64,000 bases of DNA. Source: Mayfieldus sp963841445. Lineage in GTDB: Bacteria; Actinomycetota; Thermoleophilia; Solirubrobacterales; 70-9. Each line of letters starts with the position of its first letter. Within the stretch, counting starts at the first letter, position 1. The stretch spans positions 431,912 through 495,911 of the forward strand of contig CAWJCP010000001.1 of NCBI GenBank assembly GCA_963841445.1, in the 5' to 3' direction. The position numbers and the translations under genes were made by a program. Below, piece after piece: positions 16,106 to 25,010 of this stretch. Below the pieces are notes generated by a model. It saw nothing but the letters and a program-made list of their open reading frames with translations, was not told the origin of the DNA and did not search any database.

Positions 16106-17152
16106 CTACCCGGGGAGGGTCTCGCGCAGATCGGCGGCGGCGCGCTCGGGTGGGTAGACGTTGATATCGACACCGGTCGCCAGCTCGAAGCCGGCTTTGA
16201 TCGTCAGCTTCGGCGCGATGTCGATGTGCCAGTGGAAGTGCTCGGCTCCGTGCGGGGCGCTTCGCACCCAGAGGTTGAGCTCCGGCGATTCGCCGAAGCG
16301 CGCCGCCAGCGCCCGCACCGCCGTGCCCAGCATCGCCGCCCCGGCCGTGTCCTCCTCGAAGCGGGCCGCCTCGGTGCGGGGCACGATCCGCAGCTCGAAC
16401 GGCGAGCGCGAGGCCCAGGGGCAGATCAGCGCCGCGTCGTCGTCGATCGCCACCAGGCGCTCCCGGCGGCGCACCTCCTCGGCGAGCACGTCGCTGAGCA
16501 GGCCGGAGCCTCCGGTCCGCTCGCTGTAGGAGGCGACCCGCTCGCGCTCGCGGGCGATCGTGGCGGGGACGAAGGACAGCGCGTAGAGCTGCGCGTGAGT
16601 GTGCTCGCGCGAGGCTCCGGCGCCCGGGCCCTCGTTGACGGCCAGCTGCACGCAGGCCGCCTCGGAGTGCTGGCGCATCCGCGCCCGCCAGGCCCGCACC
16701 GCGCCGGCGACCTCATCCGGATCCAGCGCCGCAAGCGAGCTGACGTGACGGGGGCTGTGCACGATCACCTCCTGGGCGCCGATCGCCGGCCGGGAGCTGA
16801 ACAGGTCCGGCTCGCGGATCCGCGACGAGCTGCGCAGCGGGTCGGCCGAGGCTGCAAAGCCGCTGTCGGGCTCGTTTGCCCCCTCGCCCTCGCCGGCCTC
16901 GATCAGGGCCGGATAGAGGTTGGGCACTGCCCGTTGGGTCCAGCCGGGCGAGTTGGGCTCGCCTTCGTCAGGACGGGCGACCCAGACCTCGCCCGGTGTC
17001 TTTTCCTCGTGCCCCTCGCAGAACGGACAGCCCTCGGGGTCCGAGAGCGGCCGGCGCTCGACCGCGAAGGCGTTCGGCCGGTCGGCACGGGCGGGGGCGA
17101 GGATCGTGCGCAGCCCGGTGAGCTGATCGATGCGGATCTCCGGCTCGCTCAT
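16106..17152 (-). CDS. galT: Galactose-1-phosphate uridylyltransferase
   Basis: Leloir-pathway enzyme moving UMP between UDP-glucose and galactose-1-phosphate; 348 aa. The zinc-site cysteines are seen as DPEGCPFCEGHEE near residue 42. The HIT-like catalytic motif near residue 305 reads AEHFHWHIDIAP in place of the E. coli HPHGQ type, as in the shorter actinobacterial GalT/ADP-glucose-phosphorylase-like group. It overlaps the upstream GNAT gene by 4 nt. No galK or galE is adjacent, so a role in other sugar phosphates is possible. Confidence 0.85.
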   Translation of the reverse strand: MSEPEIRIDQLTGLRTILAPARADRPNAFAVERRPLSDPEGCPFCEGHEEKTPGEVWVARPDEGEPNSPGWTQRAVPNLYPALIEAGEGEGANEPDSGFAASADPLRSSSRIREPDLFSSRPAIGAQEVIVHSPRHVSSLAALDPDEVAGAVRAWRARMRQHSEAACVQLAVNEGPGAGASREHTHAQLYALSFVPATIARERERVASYSERTGGSGLLSDVLAEEVRRRERLVAIDDDAALICPWASRSPFELRIVPRTEAARFEEDTAGAAMLGTAVRALAARFGESPELNLWVRSAPHGAEHFHWHIDIAPKLTIKAGFELATGVDINVYPPERAAADLRETLPG

Positions 17153-17628
17153 CGGCTACGCCGGTCGCGACCGGAGCGCCGATCCGCGGCCGGAAGGCGT
17201 TTGCGCATCTGCACGTGCGGAATGCCCTCCTCGAGGAAGGTCTCGCCGCCGGCCTCGAAGCCGCAGGAGGCATAGAACGCCTCGGCCGGACGCTGGGCGT
17301 GCAGGACGATCTCCGCCGCCCCCCGCCGCTGCGCCTCGCGCTCGGCCTCGCGCATCAGCGCCACGCCGATCCCGGTCCGTCGCAGGGTCTGATCGACCGC
17401 CATCCGCTCCAGCTTGCACTGCCCGCGCGGGTAGCGCAGCCGGCAGGTTCCGACGACGCTGCCGCGCCGCACCGCGACGAGATGGGTCGCCTCGGCATCG
17501 AGGCCGTCGATCTCGGCGTCGCGGGCGACCCCCTGCTCACCCGAGAAGACCCGCAGGCGCAGCTGCTTTGCCTCCTCGATCTCCGCCGCGTCGCGCGCCT
17601 GGCGGACCTCGACGCCGTTCTCGCCCAA
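17149..17628 (-). CDS. GNAT family N-acetyltransferase
   Basis: 159 aa. The acetyl-CoA binding motif A is clear (LERMAVDQTLRRTGIGVALM), and motif B follows (FYASCGFEAGGETFLEEGI). The pattern resembles the ElaA/YjcF-like group. It ends in a basic tail (DRRSGRDRRSR) and overlaps galT by 4 nt. The acceptor substrate is unknown. Confidence 0.88.
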   Translation of the reverse strand: MGENGVEVRQARDAAEIEEAKQLRLRVFSGEQGVARDAEIDGLDAEATHLVAVRRGSVVGTCRLRYPRGQCKLERMAVDQTLRRTGIGVALMREAEREAQRRGAAEIVLHAQRPAEAFYASCGFEAGGETFLEEGIPHVQMRKRLPAADRRSGRDRRSR

Positions 17629-17634
17629 CCCCGG

Positions 17635-18495
17635 CTAGGTCCGGGAGGGCGGCAGATCGCCCTCGATGTCGGGATCCGGAGCAGCCGGGGGCGGCGGAGG
17701 CGGGGGAGGAGAGGGCTTGCGCGGCGCGCCGTCCGCGCCGCCCCGGGCCATGTCGACGAAGGGAGTGATCACGTCCATCGGCAGCGGGAAGACGATCGTC
17801 GTGTTCTGGTTCACGCCCATTTCCAGCAGCGTCTGCAGGTAGCGCAGCTGCAGCGTCGCCGGATTGGTGCTGATGATGTCGGCGGCGTCGGCGAGCTTCT
17901 GGGCCGCCTGGTACTCGCCCTCGGAGTTGATGATCTTGGCGCGGCGCTCGCGCTCGGCCTCGGCCTGGCGGGCCATCGCCCGCTGCATCTGGTCGGGAAT
18001 CTCGACGTCCTTGATCTCGACCGTGGTCACCTTCACGCCCCAGGGCTCAGTCTGCTCGTCGATGATCGTCTGCAGGTCCTCGTTGAGGCGCTCGCGCTCG
18101 GCCAGCAGCTGGTCGAGCTCCGCCTTGCCGAGCACCGAGCGCAGCGTCGTCTGGGCGATCTGGGAGGTGGCGAGCAGGAAGTTCTCGACCTCGACGATCG
18201 CGTTGTTGGGGTCGATGACGCGGAAGTAGCAGACCGCGTTCACGCTCGCGGGGACGTTGTCGCGCGTGATCACTTCCTGGGGCGGGATGTTGAGGGTCAC
18301 CGTCCGCAGGTCGACCCGCACCATCCGGTCGATGATCGGGATCAGGATGATCAGCCCGGGCCCCTTCTGGGCGATCAGGCGACCAAGGCGAAAGATGACG
18401 CCGCGCTCGTACTCGCGCAGCACCCTGATCGCGGAAAGGAGGGCGATCAGAGCGAAGACGACGAACACCGCCAGGATCCCGAGTGCGACTCCCAT
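17635..18495 (-). CDS. SPFH/Band 7 protein (slipin, stomatin-like)
   Basis: 286 aa. One N-terminal membrane helix (LGILAVFVVFALIALLSAI) is followed by the SPFH domain (EYERGVIFRLGRL, PQEVITRDNVPASVNAVCYF) and a coiled helical part (RQAEAERERRAKIINSEGE). It ends in a run of eight prolines. Slipins form membrane microdomain scaffolds and pair with NfeD proteases. Its start codon overlaps the NfeD stop by 1 nt, the classic arrangement. Confidence 0.93.
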   Translation of the reverse strand: MGVALGILAVFVVFALIALLSAIRVLREYERGVIFRLGRLIAQKGPGLIILIPIIDRMVRVDLRTVTLNIPPQEVITRDNVPASVNAVCYFRVIDPNNAIVEVENFLLATSQIAQTTLRSVLGKAELDQLLAERERLNEDLQTIIDEQTEPWGVKVTTVEIKDVEIPDQMQRAMARQAEAERERRAKIINSEGEYQAAQKLADAADIISTNPATLQLRYLQTLLEMGVNQNTTIVFPLPMDVITPFVDMARGGADGAPRKPSPPPPPPPPAAPDPDIEGDLPPSRT

Positions 18496-19841
18496 CAGTC
18501 CTCTCCTTGCTCGCTTTCAGATTCGGCGCCCGGCTCCGGCCTGACAAGGAGCGTGAGGCCGTCGACCGACTCCACCCTGACTCTATCTCCCGCGTGCAGC
18601 GGGCCACCCCCGTCGCTCAGCCGCGCCCTCCACAGCGCCCCCTGGGTGAAGATCTGGCCCTCCGGCTGCGGCGGCACCCTGACCTCCCCGAGCGCCCCGA
18701 CCAGCTCCTCGTGACCGGTGTGCACGGGCAGGCGGCGAGCCTGCACGGCGCGCTGGACCAGGAGGGCGAAGAAGCCTCCCATCACCAGGCCGGCGGCGAT
18801 CACCACCGGCACCGAGACGCCGAACCCCTCGTTCGTGTTGAAGAGCAGCAGGCCGGAGAGGATCAGCGAGACCACGCCGCCGATGCCGAGGATCCCGTGG
18901 CCCCCGAAATGCGCCTCGGCGACGAAGAGGGACATCGCCAGCACCAGCAGCAGCACCCCGGCGGCGCTGACCGGCAGCTGGGCGGTGCCGTAGAGGCCGA
19001 GCAGGAAGCAGATCAGCCCCAGGACTCCGGGCGCGATCAACCCGGGGCTGAAGAGCTCGATCGCGAGGCCGATCAATCCCACCGAGAGCAGCAGGAAGGC
19101 GATCGTCGGGTTGACGAGCACCTGCAGGACGTCGTATTGGAAGGGCATGTCGTGATCGGCGATCTTTAGCCCTGCGGTGTGAAGCGTCTGCGCCTTCGGC
19201 CCAAGCACCCGGAACCCGTCGATCTGGCGAAGCAGGGCTGTCTCTGACGGGGCGATGACGTCGATCAGCCCGGCCGCCTTGGCCTCGGTCGCGGTCACGT
19301 TCACCGCCCTGCGGACCATGCGCTCGGCCAGGGCCGGGTTGCGCCCGTGCCCGGCCGCGAGCGCCCGAATGTAAGCGGCGGCGTCATTGGTGATCTTGCG
19401 GTCGAGAACGTCGGATTCGCCGCCGGGGCCGATCGAGATCGGCGTCGCCGAGCCGATGTTGGTCTGCGGGGCCATCGCGGCCACGTCGGCGGCCTCGGTG
19501 ATGTAGACGCCCGCCGAGGCGGCGCGGGCCCCGTTCGGGGACACATAGACGACCACTGGCATCGGCGCCGCGAGGATGTCCTTGACGATGTCGCGCAGGC
19601 TGGCGTCGAGGCCGCCGGGCGTGTCGAGGCGGATGATCGCCAGTGGCGCCCTCTGATCGGCGGCGTCGCCGAGCGCATGGTCGACCCAGGAGGCGGTGGC
19701 GGGGCTGATGTCGCCGCTGAGCTCGAGCGAGTAGACCGGCGGGCGCGAGGACTGGCCGAGGCCTGCGCTCGCAAGCAGCAAGGCTGCGCCGACGGCCAGC
19801 AGCACGGTCCAGAGGAGCACCCGTTGGTGGCGCAACGTCAT
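18495..19841 (-). CDS. nfeD: NfeD family membrane serine protease
   Basis: 448 aa, long-form NfeD. The signal/anchor is LLAVGAALLLASAGLG. The ClpP-like protease domain shows the Ser in ARAASAGVYITEAAD and a Lys in ATEAKAAGLIDV, the expected dyad. Four to five membrane helices follow, and the C-terminal OB-fold is seen as GALGEVRVPPQPEG. In this family the protease cleaves the C-terminus of its slipin partner, which is encoded next. GATAAT sits 8 nt before the ATG. Confidence 0.92.
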   Translation of the reverse strand: MTLRHQRVLLWTVLLAVGAALLLASAGLGQSSRPPVYSLELSGDISPATASWVDHALGDAADQRAPLAIIRLDTPGGLDASLRDIVKDILAAPMPVVVYVSPNGARAASAGVYITEAADVAAMAPQTNIGSATPISIGPGGESDVLDRKITNDAAAYIRALAAGHGRNPALAERMVRRAVNVTATEAKAAGLIDVIAPSETALLRQIDGFRVLGPKAQTLHTAGLKIADHDMPFQYDVLQVLVNPTIAFLLLSVGLIGLAIELFSPGLIAPGVLGLICFLLGLYGTAQLPVSAAGVLLLVLAMSLFVAEAHFGGHGILGIGGVVSLILSGLLLFNTNEGFGVSVPVVIAAGLVMGGFFALLVQRAVQARRLPVHTGHEELVGALGEVRVPPQPEGQIFTQGALWRARLSDGGGPLHAGDRVRVESVDGLTLLVRPEPGAESESEQGED

Positions 19842-19849
19842 CGCCTCTC

Positions 19850-19855
19850 ATTATC
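19850..19855 (-). promoter_or_regulatory. Putative -10 box GATAAT for nfeD
   Basis: On the minus strand GATAAT ends 8 nt before the ATG at 19841, leaving only GAGAGGCG between. The message could be leaderless, or GAGAGG could act as a short ribosome site. Confidence 0.4.
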
Positions 19856-19891
19856 CGCCGAGCAGGGTTTGACCGGCCGCAGTCGACGGCG

Positions 19892-19897
19892 TAGGGT
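19892..19897 (+). promoter_or_regulatory. Putative -10 box TAGGGT
   Basis: TAGGGT lies 13 nt before the GTG at 19911. That GTG is one base out of frame with the secreted-protein gene that follows, see 19957-20511. Confidence 0.35.
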
Positions 19898-19956
19898 CGT
19901 GTCGGGGAGGGTGTTTCTTCTTCAGCCGGCTCCGCAGACAGCTCAGCTACGCAAAC

Positions 19957-20511
19957 GTGATGGCCACGATCGCGGTCTTCCTGGCGCTCGGCGGCGGCGC
20001 CTACGCGGTCTCACTCGGCAAGAACTCGGTCAAGTCCCGCAACATCGCCAAGAACGCGGTTCACGCGTCCGATATCAAGCGCAACGCCGTGCGCTCGTCC
20101 GAGATCAAGAACCAGCAGGTCAGATCGGCCGACATCGGGAACGGGCAGGTGAATTCCGCTGATATCGCCGACGGGCAGGTCGGGATCGCCGACGCCGCCA
20201 ACAGCCTGCGGCTCAACTGCCCCGGTGGCACTCTCTTTGTCGAAGGCGCCTGCCTGGAGACCGCCGCGCGCGGCAGCGGCAACCTCACGACAGCAATCGT
20301 GACCTGCAGGGATTTGGGGCGCAGGCTGCCGAGCCTCAGCGAGCTTCAGGCGGCGAGAGATGAGCCGGGGATCGACCTCACGCCGGGGGGCAATTGGGCC
20401 GACGGAGGCTACGGCGGCCAGGGGACCGCGGTAAACGATTCCGGTAACGAGCTGGGATTCGGGGTCTCCAGCACGGTTGCGTTTCGCTGCGTCACCACGA
20501 CGCTGCGTTGA
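19957..20511 (+). CDS. Secreted protein with six 10-residue repeats
   Basis: 184 aa as read. The N-terminus MATIAVFLALGGGAYAVSLG is a signal/anchor of a type common in Thermoleophilia, where it is usually preceded by RLxxxLSYANV. Exactly that sequence (FSRLRRQLSYANV) is in frame upstream from 19915, but no start codon exists before the stop at 19870. A GTG at 19911 would fit if one T were removed. Next come six 10-residue repeats (KNAVHASDIK, RNAVRSSEIK, NQQVRSADIG, NGQVNSADIA), then a 110-residue domain with three to four cysteines. The function is unknown; a surface protein is likely. Confidence 0.7.
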   Translation: MMATIAVFLALGGGAYAVSLGKNSVKSRNIAKNAVHASDIKRNAVRSSEIKNQQVRSADIGNGQVNSADIADGQVGIADAANSLRLNCPGGTLFVEGACLETAARGSGNLTTAIVTCRDLGRRLPSLSELQAARDEPGIDLTPGGNWADGGYGGQGTAVNDSGNELGFGVSSTVAFRCVTTTLR

Positions 20512-20540
20512 GTGTGTGATTCCGGCGCTGCCCGACCGGC

Positions 20541-21131
20541 TCAGCCGCTGGCTCCGCTGAGCGCGTAGCGGCGGATGTCGGCCAGCAGAGCTGCCTGGTC
20601 GGTGTAGGGCCCCTGCTTGGTGAAGACGAGTTGGCCGCTGCGATCGTAGAAGGAGGTGTCGGGGAGCCCGAGCGTCGCCTTCAGGACCGCGCCGATCTTC
20701 TTGTCGGGATCGACGTAGCTCGGGTAGGGAAGCGGCTCCTCGCCGAGGAAGGTCTTGGCGGCGTCGTCGGAATCCTGCGAGTTGACGCCCACGAACGCGA
20801 CCCGCTTGCCGAGGTTTGCCGAGGCCGTCTGGAACCAGGGAAACTCCTCGCGGCAGGGGCCGCACCAGGAGGCCCACTGGTTGACGACGACGGGATAGCC
20901 CTTCAACTCCTCGATTTGCTTCCGGAAGGCCGCTGGTCCCCCTTCGAGCAACTTGTTGGGCTGCGCGTAGAGCACCGCCAACGGCTCCGGGGCGCCGGCC
21001 AGGGCGGCCTTGTAGTCAGGCGGCTTCGACGTCTTGCTTCCCGCTTCGCTTCCGCAGGCGGCGAGCGCGATCAGGCACCCGATCGCGAGCGCGAGGCTGC
21101 AAATCAGGCGACCTTTGGCCGTTCGGTCCAT
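20541..21131 (-). CDS. TlpA-like thioredoxin-fold lipoprotein
   Basis: 196 aa from the ATG at 21131. A lipoprotein signal is present (CLIALAACGSEAG), with lipid attachment at the cysteine. The redox site reads QWASWCGPCREEFPWF, and the cis-Pro loop is near LPDTSFYDRSG. Such proteins reduce or oxidise thiols outside the membrane, often for cytochrome c maturation, and the window does contain a ccm operon at 29.7-32 kb. An in-frame start further upstream was rejected because it precedes the signal peptide. Confidence 0.88.
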   Translation of the reverse strand: MDRTAKGRLICSLALAIGCLIALAACGSEAGSKTSKPPDYKAALAGAPEPLAVLYAQPNKLLEGGPAAFRKQIEELKGYPVVVNQWASWCGPCREEFPWFQTASANLGKRVAFVGVNSQDSDDAAKTFLGEEPLPYPSYVDPDKKIGAVLKATLGLPDTSFYDRSGQLVFTKQGPYTDQAALLADIRRYALSGASG

Positions 21132-21289
21132 GGCAGTGATTAAATACGAGGTGATTGACTGTTCGGTTCGCGCCCTGCGAACCGCATGGATCATCGGGGA
21201 GGGGCAAAAGGCCGTCTCCCCGCGGGATACCACTCACCCGGCTCTCGTCGTGAGTCTCTCGTTCCGGCGCGAGCCACCCACAAGCCTTC

Positions 21290-23923
21290 ATGGCCAAGAC
21301 CAGTGAAGTCGTCGCGACTGCGGCGCTGCCTTCAGCCTCTGATATCGAGCGGGCGGCGGAGTTCGCCCGCGAGCGGATCCTGCTCGAGGGCGAGGCCCCG
21401 GAGGCGCTGGCGCCCGGCACCGCCCGCCGCCGGGCGATCGAGGCGGCGCTGGCCGAGATCAAGGACGGCAGGGAGGAGCCCTCGCTTGAGTGGCGGCGCG
21501 AGTACTCGCTGCTGCTCGGGCTGGAGCGGCTGCTTGCCGACGAGACGCCGAAGCTCAATGACGGCGCAGAGCTCTCCGCGCACCAGGTCGATGCCCTGGC
21601 CGGGACGCTCGCCGAGCTGATCGCCGAGGCCGAGGCCGCAAACGGGCGCCGCAACGGCAGCGCCGCGAGCGCGGCCGCCAAGCAGGCCGAAGCGGAAGCT
21701 CAGGCGGAGGCAGAGTCGGAGGCCGAGTTCGAGCCCGATCCTGAGCAGGAGCCGGATTCGAACGGCGCCGGGCCCGCAGAGGAGCTCGACCTCGAGGGGG
21801 AGGCCGACTCAGAGCCCCAGGACCTCGACGAGGAGGAGGAGCCAGACTCCGAGCCCCAGGACTTCGCCGACGAGCCCGACGAAGACGCGGTCTCCGAGGC
21901 ACCGGACGACCCCGGCGCCGCGCGGCGCTTCTGGTTCGAGCATGCGACCGGCGCCGGCAAGACGGTCGCCGCGGTCGGCTTCATCGAGGCATCACGGACC
22001 GGAGGGGTCCTGATCCTCACCCACCGCCGCAACCTCGTCGACCAGTTCATCGGCGAGATCTCCGATCGCGGCTACTCGGACCGCCTTTCGCCGCCGCTGC
22101 TCGACGGCAAGGACCGGGCCGACGGCCCGGTCACGGTCGAGACCTACCAGTGGTTCGTTCGCAACGCCGACCGCGTCTCGGACGCCTACACGATCGTGAT
22201 CTGCGACGAGGCCCACACCGCGCTGGGCGAGAAGACCAGCGGCTGCATCCGCTCCTGGCCCGGGCCGGTCTTCATCGGCATGACCGCGACCGGCGCGCTG
22301 ATCGCCCGCCACGTCGCCGACCTCTTCCCGACCCAAACCTCGCGCTTCGACCTCGCGCAGGCGGCGCGGCGGGGGGTGATCTCGCCACTTCGCTGCATCC
22401 GCATCCCACCCGGACCGGGGGTGAGGACGATTGCCAAGGTGCCGCTTCGAAAGGGCGAGGTCGACCAGGACTTCGACCAGGAGGAGCTGGCCAAGCTGCT
22501 CGACCAGGCCCCCTTCAACGTCGCGATCGCCGACCTCTACCGATCGCGGTTTCGGAAGATCCCCGGGGTCGTCTACACGGCCGGGGTGAAGCACGCCACC
22601 AACGTCGCGAAGGCGTTCCAGGAGGCTGGGATCAACGCCCGCGCGGTCTCCGGGGAGACCCCGAAGCGCGAGCTGGCCGAGATCCTCGCCGGCTTCGAGC
22701 GCGGCGACGTCGACGTGCTCTGCAACGCGATGCTGCTCGCCGAGGGCTGGAACTCGCCCCGGGCGACGATCTGCATGCACCTGGCGCCGACCGCTTCACG
22801 GCGCGTCTACCAGCAGCGGGTCGGCCGCGTCACCCGCCGCGCCCCCGGCAAGGAGTCGGGGCTGGTGCTCGACTTCGTCCACCCGGCGACCACCCACGAC
22901 GAGACGATCGTTACCTTGCACAGCCTGCTCGACCGCGACGTCTACCGGGGCGGCGCGATCGTCGTCGGCCCGGTGCGCCGTGGGCGCGGCCGCAGGGTGC
23001 GGGTCGAGCGCCGGATCGTCCCGGTCTCCGATGACTCGCAGCGGCGCATGGAGGTGCTCGAGCGCGAGCTCTGGCGGATCGCGGTCGAGAACCTCGACTA
23101 CGCCGAGCAGCACGTCTGGGCGGCGCTCGCCGGCGCGCGGGTCAACCCGTCCGGATGGCGGCGCGCCAAGGCGATGCTCCAGCACGACCAGTCCAAGGAG
23201 CTGCGGCGGCGCTTTCTGATCACCTGCGTGCAGCGCAATCGCAACTCGCAGCTGCGGCTGAAGGCGCTGGCCGAGATCGCGGCGCTTCGCGACCCCGATG
23301 CCTTCGACGACGCCTGCGACATCGTCGGCGGCTGGAGCCGCGACGAGAAGCGGGCCGGCGTGAAGGCGCTGCTGCAGGCGCTGATCGACAAGCGAATCGG
23401 CCGCCGCGACCAGGCCCAGGCCTGGGTCTGGCGACTCGCTTCCTATACGCGCGAGCTGCACGAAGAGTACGCCGTGCAGCGCTGGCCGGAGACCAAGCGG
23501 CTGCTCGGTCTGCTCGTCAACTCCTCCGGCCGCGCGCACGGACGCAACGCGCGCCGCCTCGTCCACGCGGCCCGCAAGCAGGACCGACGCCTGGCGGTGG
23601 CACTGCTCGCCGCCGCCGTCGCCCACACCCCGGAGGGCGAAGAGGTGCTGCGGGGGGCGCGGATGCGGATGGCCCGGAAGCCCTCCGCGGTTGCCCGCGA
23701 GCTGCTCAAGAACTTCCCCAAGGCCGGGCGGCGCCGGCGCCGGCGCCGGCGCGGCAACGGAGGCGCCGGCAATGGCGAGGGCACTGCGAAGGCGGAGGCG
23801 GCAAAAGGCGGAAACGGCGCAAGCCCGGATGGCGCCGATGCGACCGAGCCGGGCGTCGTGCCAGACATGGCGCCCGATCCGCTCGACGCTGCGGACGAAG
23901 AGCCCGGAACCGAGGCGCTGTAG
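21290..23923 (+). CDS. DEAH-box superfamily 2 helicase with acidic linker
   Basis: 877 aa. Residues 1-115 are a helical N-domain. Residues 125-210 are a strongly acidic linker of Glu/Asp/Pro/Gln. Motif I reads HATGAGKTVAAV (about 220), motif II is CDEAHTALG (about 305), motif III reads MTATGA, and the C-terminal RecA lobe shows LLAEGWNSPRATICM and QRVGRVTRR. A helical C-domain and a basic tail (GRRRRRRRR, about residue 810) follow. The core is like the Res/type III restriction helicase group (SSL2-like). There is no methylase or nuclease beside it, so repair or RNA work is as likely as restriction. Confidence 0.85.
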   Translation: MAKTSEVVATAALPSASDIERAAEFARERILLEGEAPEALAPGTARRRAIEAALAEIKDGREEPSLEWRREYSLLLGLERLLADETPKLNDGAELSAHQVDALAGTLAELIAEAEAANGRRNGSAASAAAKQAEAEAQAEAESEAEFEPDPEQEPDSNGAGPAEELDLEGEADSEPQDLDEEEEPDSEPQDFADEPDEDAVSEAPDDPGAARRFWFEHATGAGKTVAAVGFIEASRTGGVLILTHRRNLVDQFIGEISDRGYSDRLSPPLLDGKDRADGPVTVETYQWFVRNADRVSDAYTIVICDEAHTALGEKTSGCIRSWPGPVFIGMTATGALIARHVADLFPTQTSRFDLAQAARRGVISPLRCIRIPPGPGVRTIAKVPLRKGEVDQDFDQEELAKLLDQAPFNVAIADLYRSRFRKIPGVVYTAGVKHATNVAKAFQEAGINARAVSGETPKRELAEILAGFERGDVDVLCNAMLLAEGWNSPRATICMHLAPTASRRVYQQRVGRVTRRAPGKESGLVLDFVHPATTHDETIVTLHSLLDRDVYRGGAIVVGPVRRGRGRRVRVERRIVPVSDDSQRRMEVLERELWRIAVENLDYAEQHVWAALAGARVNPSGWRRAKAMLQHDQSKELRRRFLITCVQRNRNSQLRLKALAEIAALRDPDAFDDACDIVGGWSRDEKRAGVKALLQALIDKRIGRRDQAQAWVWRLASYTRELHEEYAVQRWPETKRLLGLLVNSSGRAHGRNARRLVHAARKQDRRLAVALLAAAVAHTPEGEEVLRGARMRMARKPSAVARELLKNFPKAGRRRRRRRRGNGGAGNGEGTAKAEAAKGGNGASPDGADATEPGVVPDMAPDPLDAADEEPGTEAL

Positions 23924-23956
23924 GGAAAGCAGGCGTCGGCGTCGAACTGCAAGGCG

Positions 23957-24312
23957 ATGGCTCCCCGCAGGCCGTTCGCGACGATTCGACGCCTGGTGCG
24001 TGCCCGCGATGTCTTCGGCAAGCCGGTCGCAGCGACGGCGTGACCGTGATCCCGGTGGCTTCAGTGATCGGTGGCGGAGGAGGCGGGCAAAACGATGGCA
24101 CGCCCGAACCGACGCCCGCGGGTGCCGGCGGCGCCCAAGCCGCTCAGGCCAATGCCGGGCTCGGGTTCGGGCTGGCCGCGCGGCCGGTTGGTGCGTTCGT
24201 GATCCGCGACGGCAAGGTCGGATGGCGGCCCGCGGTCGACGTGACCAGCCTGCTGATCGCAGCGACGATCAGCGGCGCCGTGGTCGCGCGCTGGATGCTG
24301 CGAAACCGCTAG
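23957..24312 (+). CDS. GerW/YtfJ-like protein (frameshifted)
   Basis: From ATG 23957 the frame reads to LVRARDVFGKPVA and then stops at TGA. A base shift near 24030 continues into SDGVTVIPVASVIGGGGGG, and later GLAARPVGAFVIRDGKVGW and WRPAVDVTSLLI with a final helix. Together these match the whole GerW/YtfJ family pattern (VFGEPxxxDGVTVIPVA, Gly-rich loop, VKDGxVxW). So one gene is split by a 1-nt shift, by error or decay. GerW is known from spore germination, and non-sporulating actinobacteria also carry it. Its TAG overlaps the birA stop (CTAG). Confidence 0.65.
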
Positions 24313-25004
24313 GCGACCTTGAGGTGGACCTCGCCGGCGCCGAGGCTGACCTCGCCGGAATCGGTCGCGACGAGCAGGTTGCCCTGTTCGTCGATCCCCT
24401 CCGCCGTTCCCTCGCCGCTCTCCCAGGAGATTCCCCGGCCGCGCAGCGCGTCGCGCTCGGCGAACGCCTCCAGGACCTCCGCCTCCTCGGCGGCGACCCA
24501 ATGCGCGAGGCGGTCGTTGAGGGCCTCGATCGTCTCCTCCACCGAGACATTCGGGCCGAGCGAGACGGCGGTTGCCTGCAGCGCCGAGGGGAACTCGCTC
24601 TGCGCGGTCGCGACGTTGATCCCTACCCCGATCACCGCCCAGCCGTCCTCGGGGCGCGCCTCGATCAGCACCCCGGCGACCTTGCGGCCCTCGATCCAGA
24701 CGTCGTTGGGCCACTTCACCTCGCAGCGCACCGGCGCCACCGCCTCGGCGGCCTCGGCGACCGCGATCGGCACCGCCAGGGGCAGCAGACGGTGGTGGGG
24801 GGCGAGGGGGCGCAGAAGCGCCGAGTAGAGGACCGCCTTGCCGGCCTTCGCGGTCCAGCTGCGCCCGCGGCGACCCCGGCCGGAGCGCTGAGCGTCGGCG
24901 GTGACGATCGTCCCGGAGGGAAAGCCGGTCGCGGCGAGGCGACGGGCGCGCTCGTTGGTCGAGTCGCAGACCATGTAGTGGATGTGGGGCTCTCCGAAGC
25001 TCAC
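24309..25004 (-). CDS. birA: Biotin--[acetyl-CoA-carboxylase] ligase
   Basis: 231 aa, catalytic form without the N-terminal HTH, so it is not a repressor. The biotinyl-AMP loop reads AQRSGRGRRGRSW, and KWPNDVWIEGRKVAGVLIE and VIGVGINVA are the standard core. A short C-terminal SH3-like domain follows. It biotinylates carboxylase carrier proteins. Its stop shares the palindrome CTAG (24309-24312) with the convergent GerW-like gene, and it lies 6 nt from the DUF62 gene upstream. Confidence 0.93.
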   Translation of the reverse strand: MSFGEPHIHYMVCDSTNERARRLAATGFPSGTIVTADAQRSGRGRRGRSWTAKAGKAVLYSALLRPLAPHHRLLPLAVPIAVAEAAEAVAPVRCEVKWPNDVWIEGRKVAGVLIEARPEDGWAVIGVGINVATAQSEFPSALQATAVSLGPNVSVEETIEALNDRLAHWVAAEEAEVLEAFAERDALRGRGISWESGEGTAEGIDEQGNLLVATDSGEVSLGAGEVHLKVA

Positions 25005-25010
25005 TTGCGT

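Noticed and set aside
15839..18714. Long plus-strand frames opposite galT, the GNAT gene, slipin and NfeD
   Set aside because: The minus-strand proteins have clear motifs; the plus-strand frames have none and are rich in Arg, His and Asp as expected for antisense frames.
19975..20200. Possible CRISPR-like repeats
   Set aside because: The 30-nt periodicity encodes six 10-residue protein repeats in frame and varies at the codon level; there are no spacers.
23725..23760. GGCGCC-rich palindromic run near the helicase end
   Set aside because: It encodes the arginine-rich tail in frame; treated as coding low complexity and not as a regulatory site.
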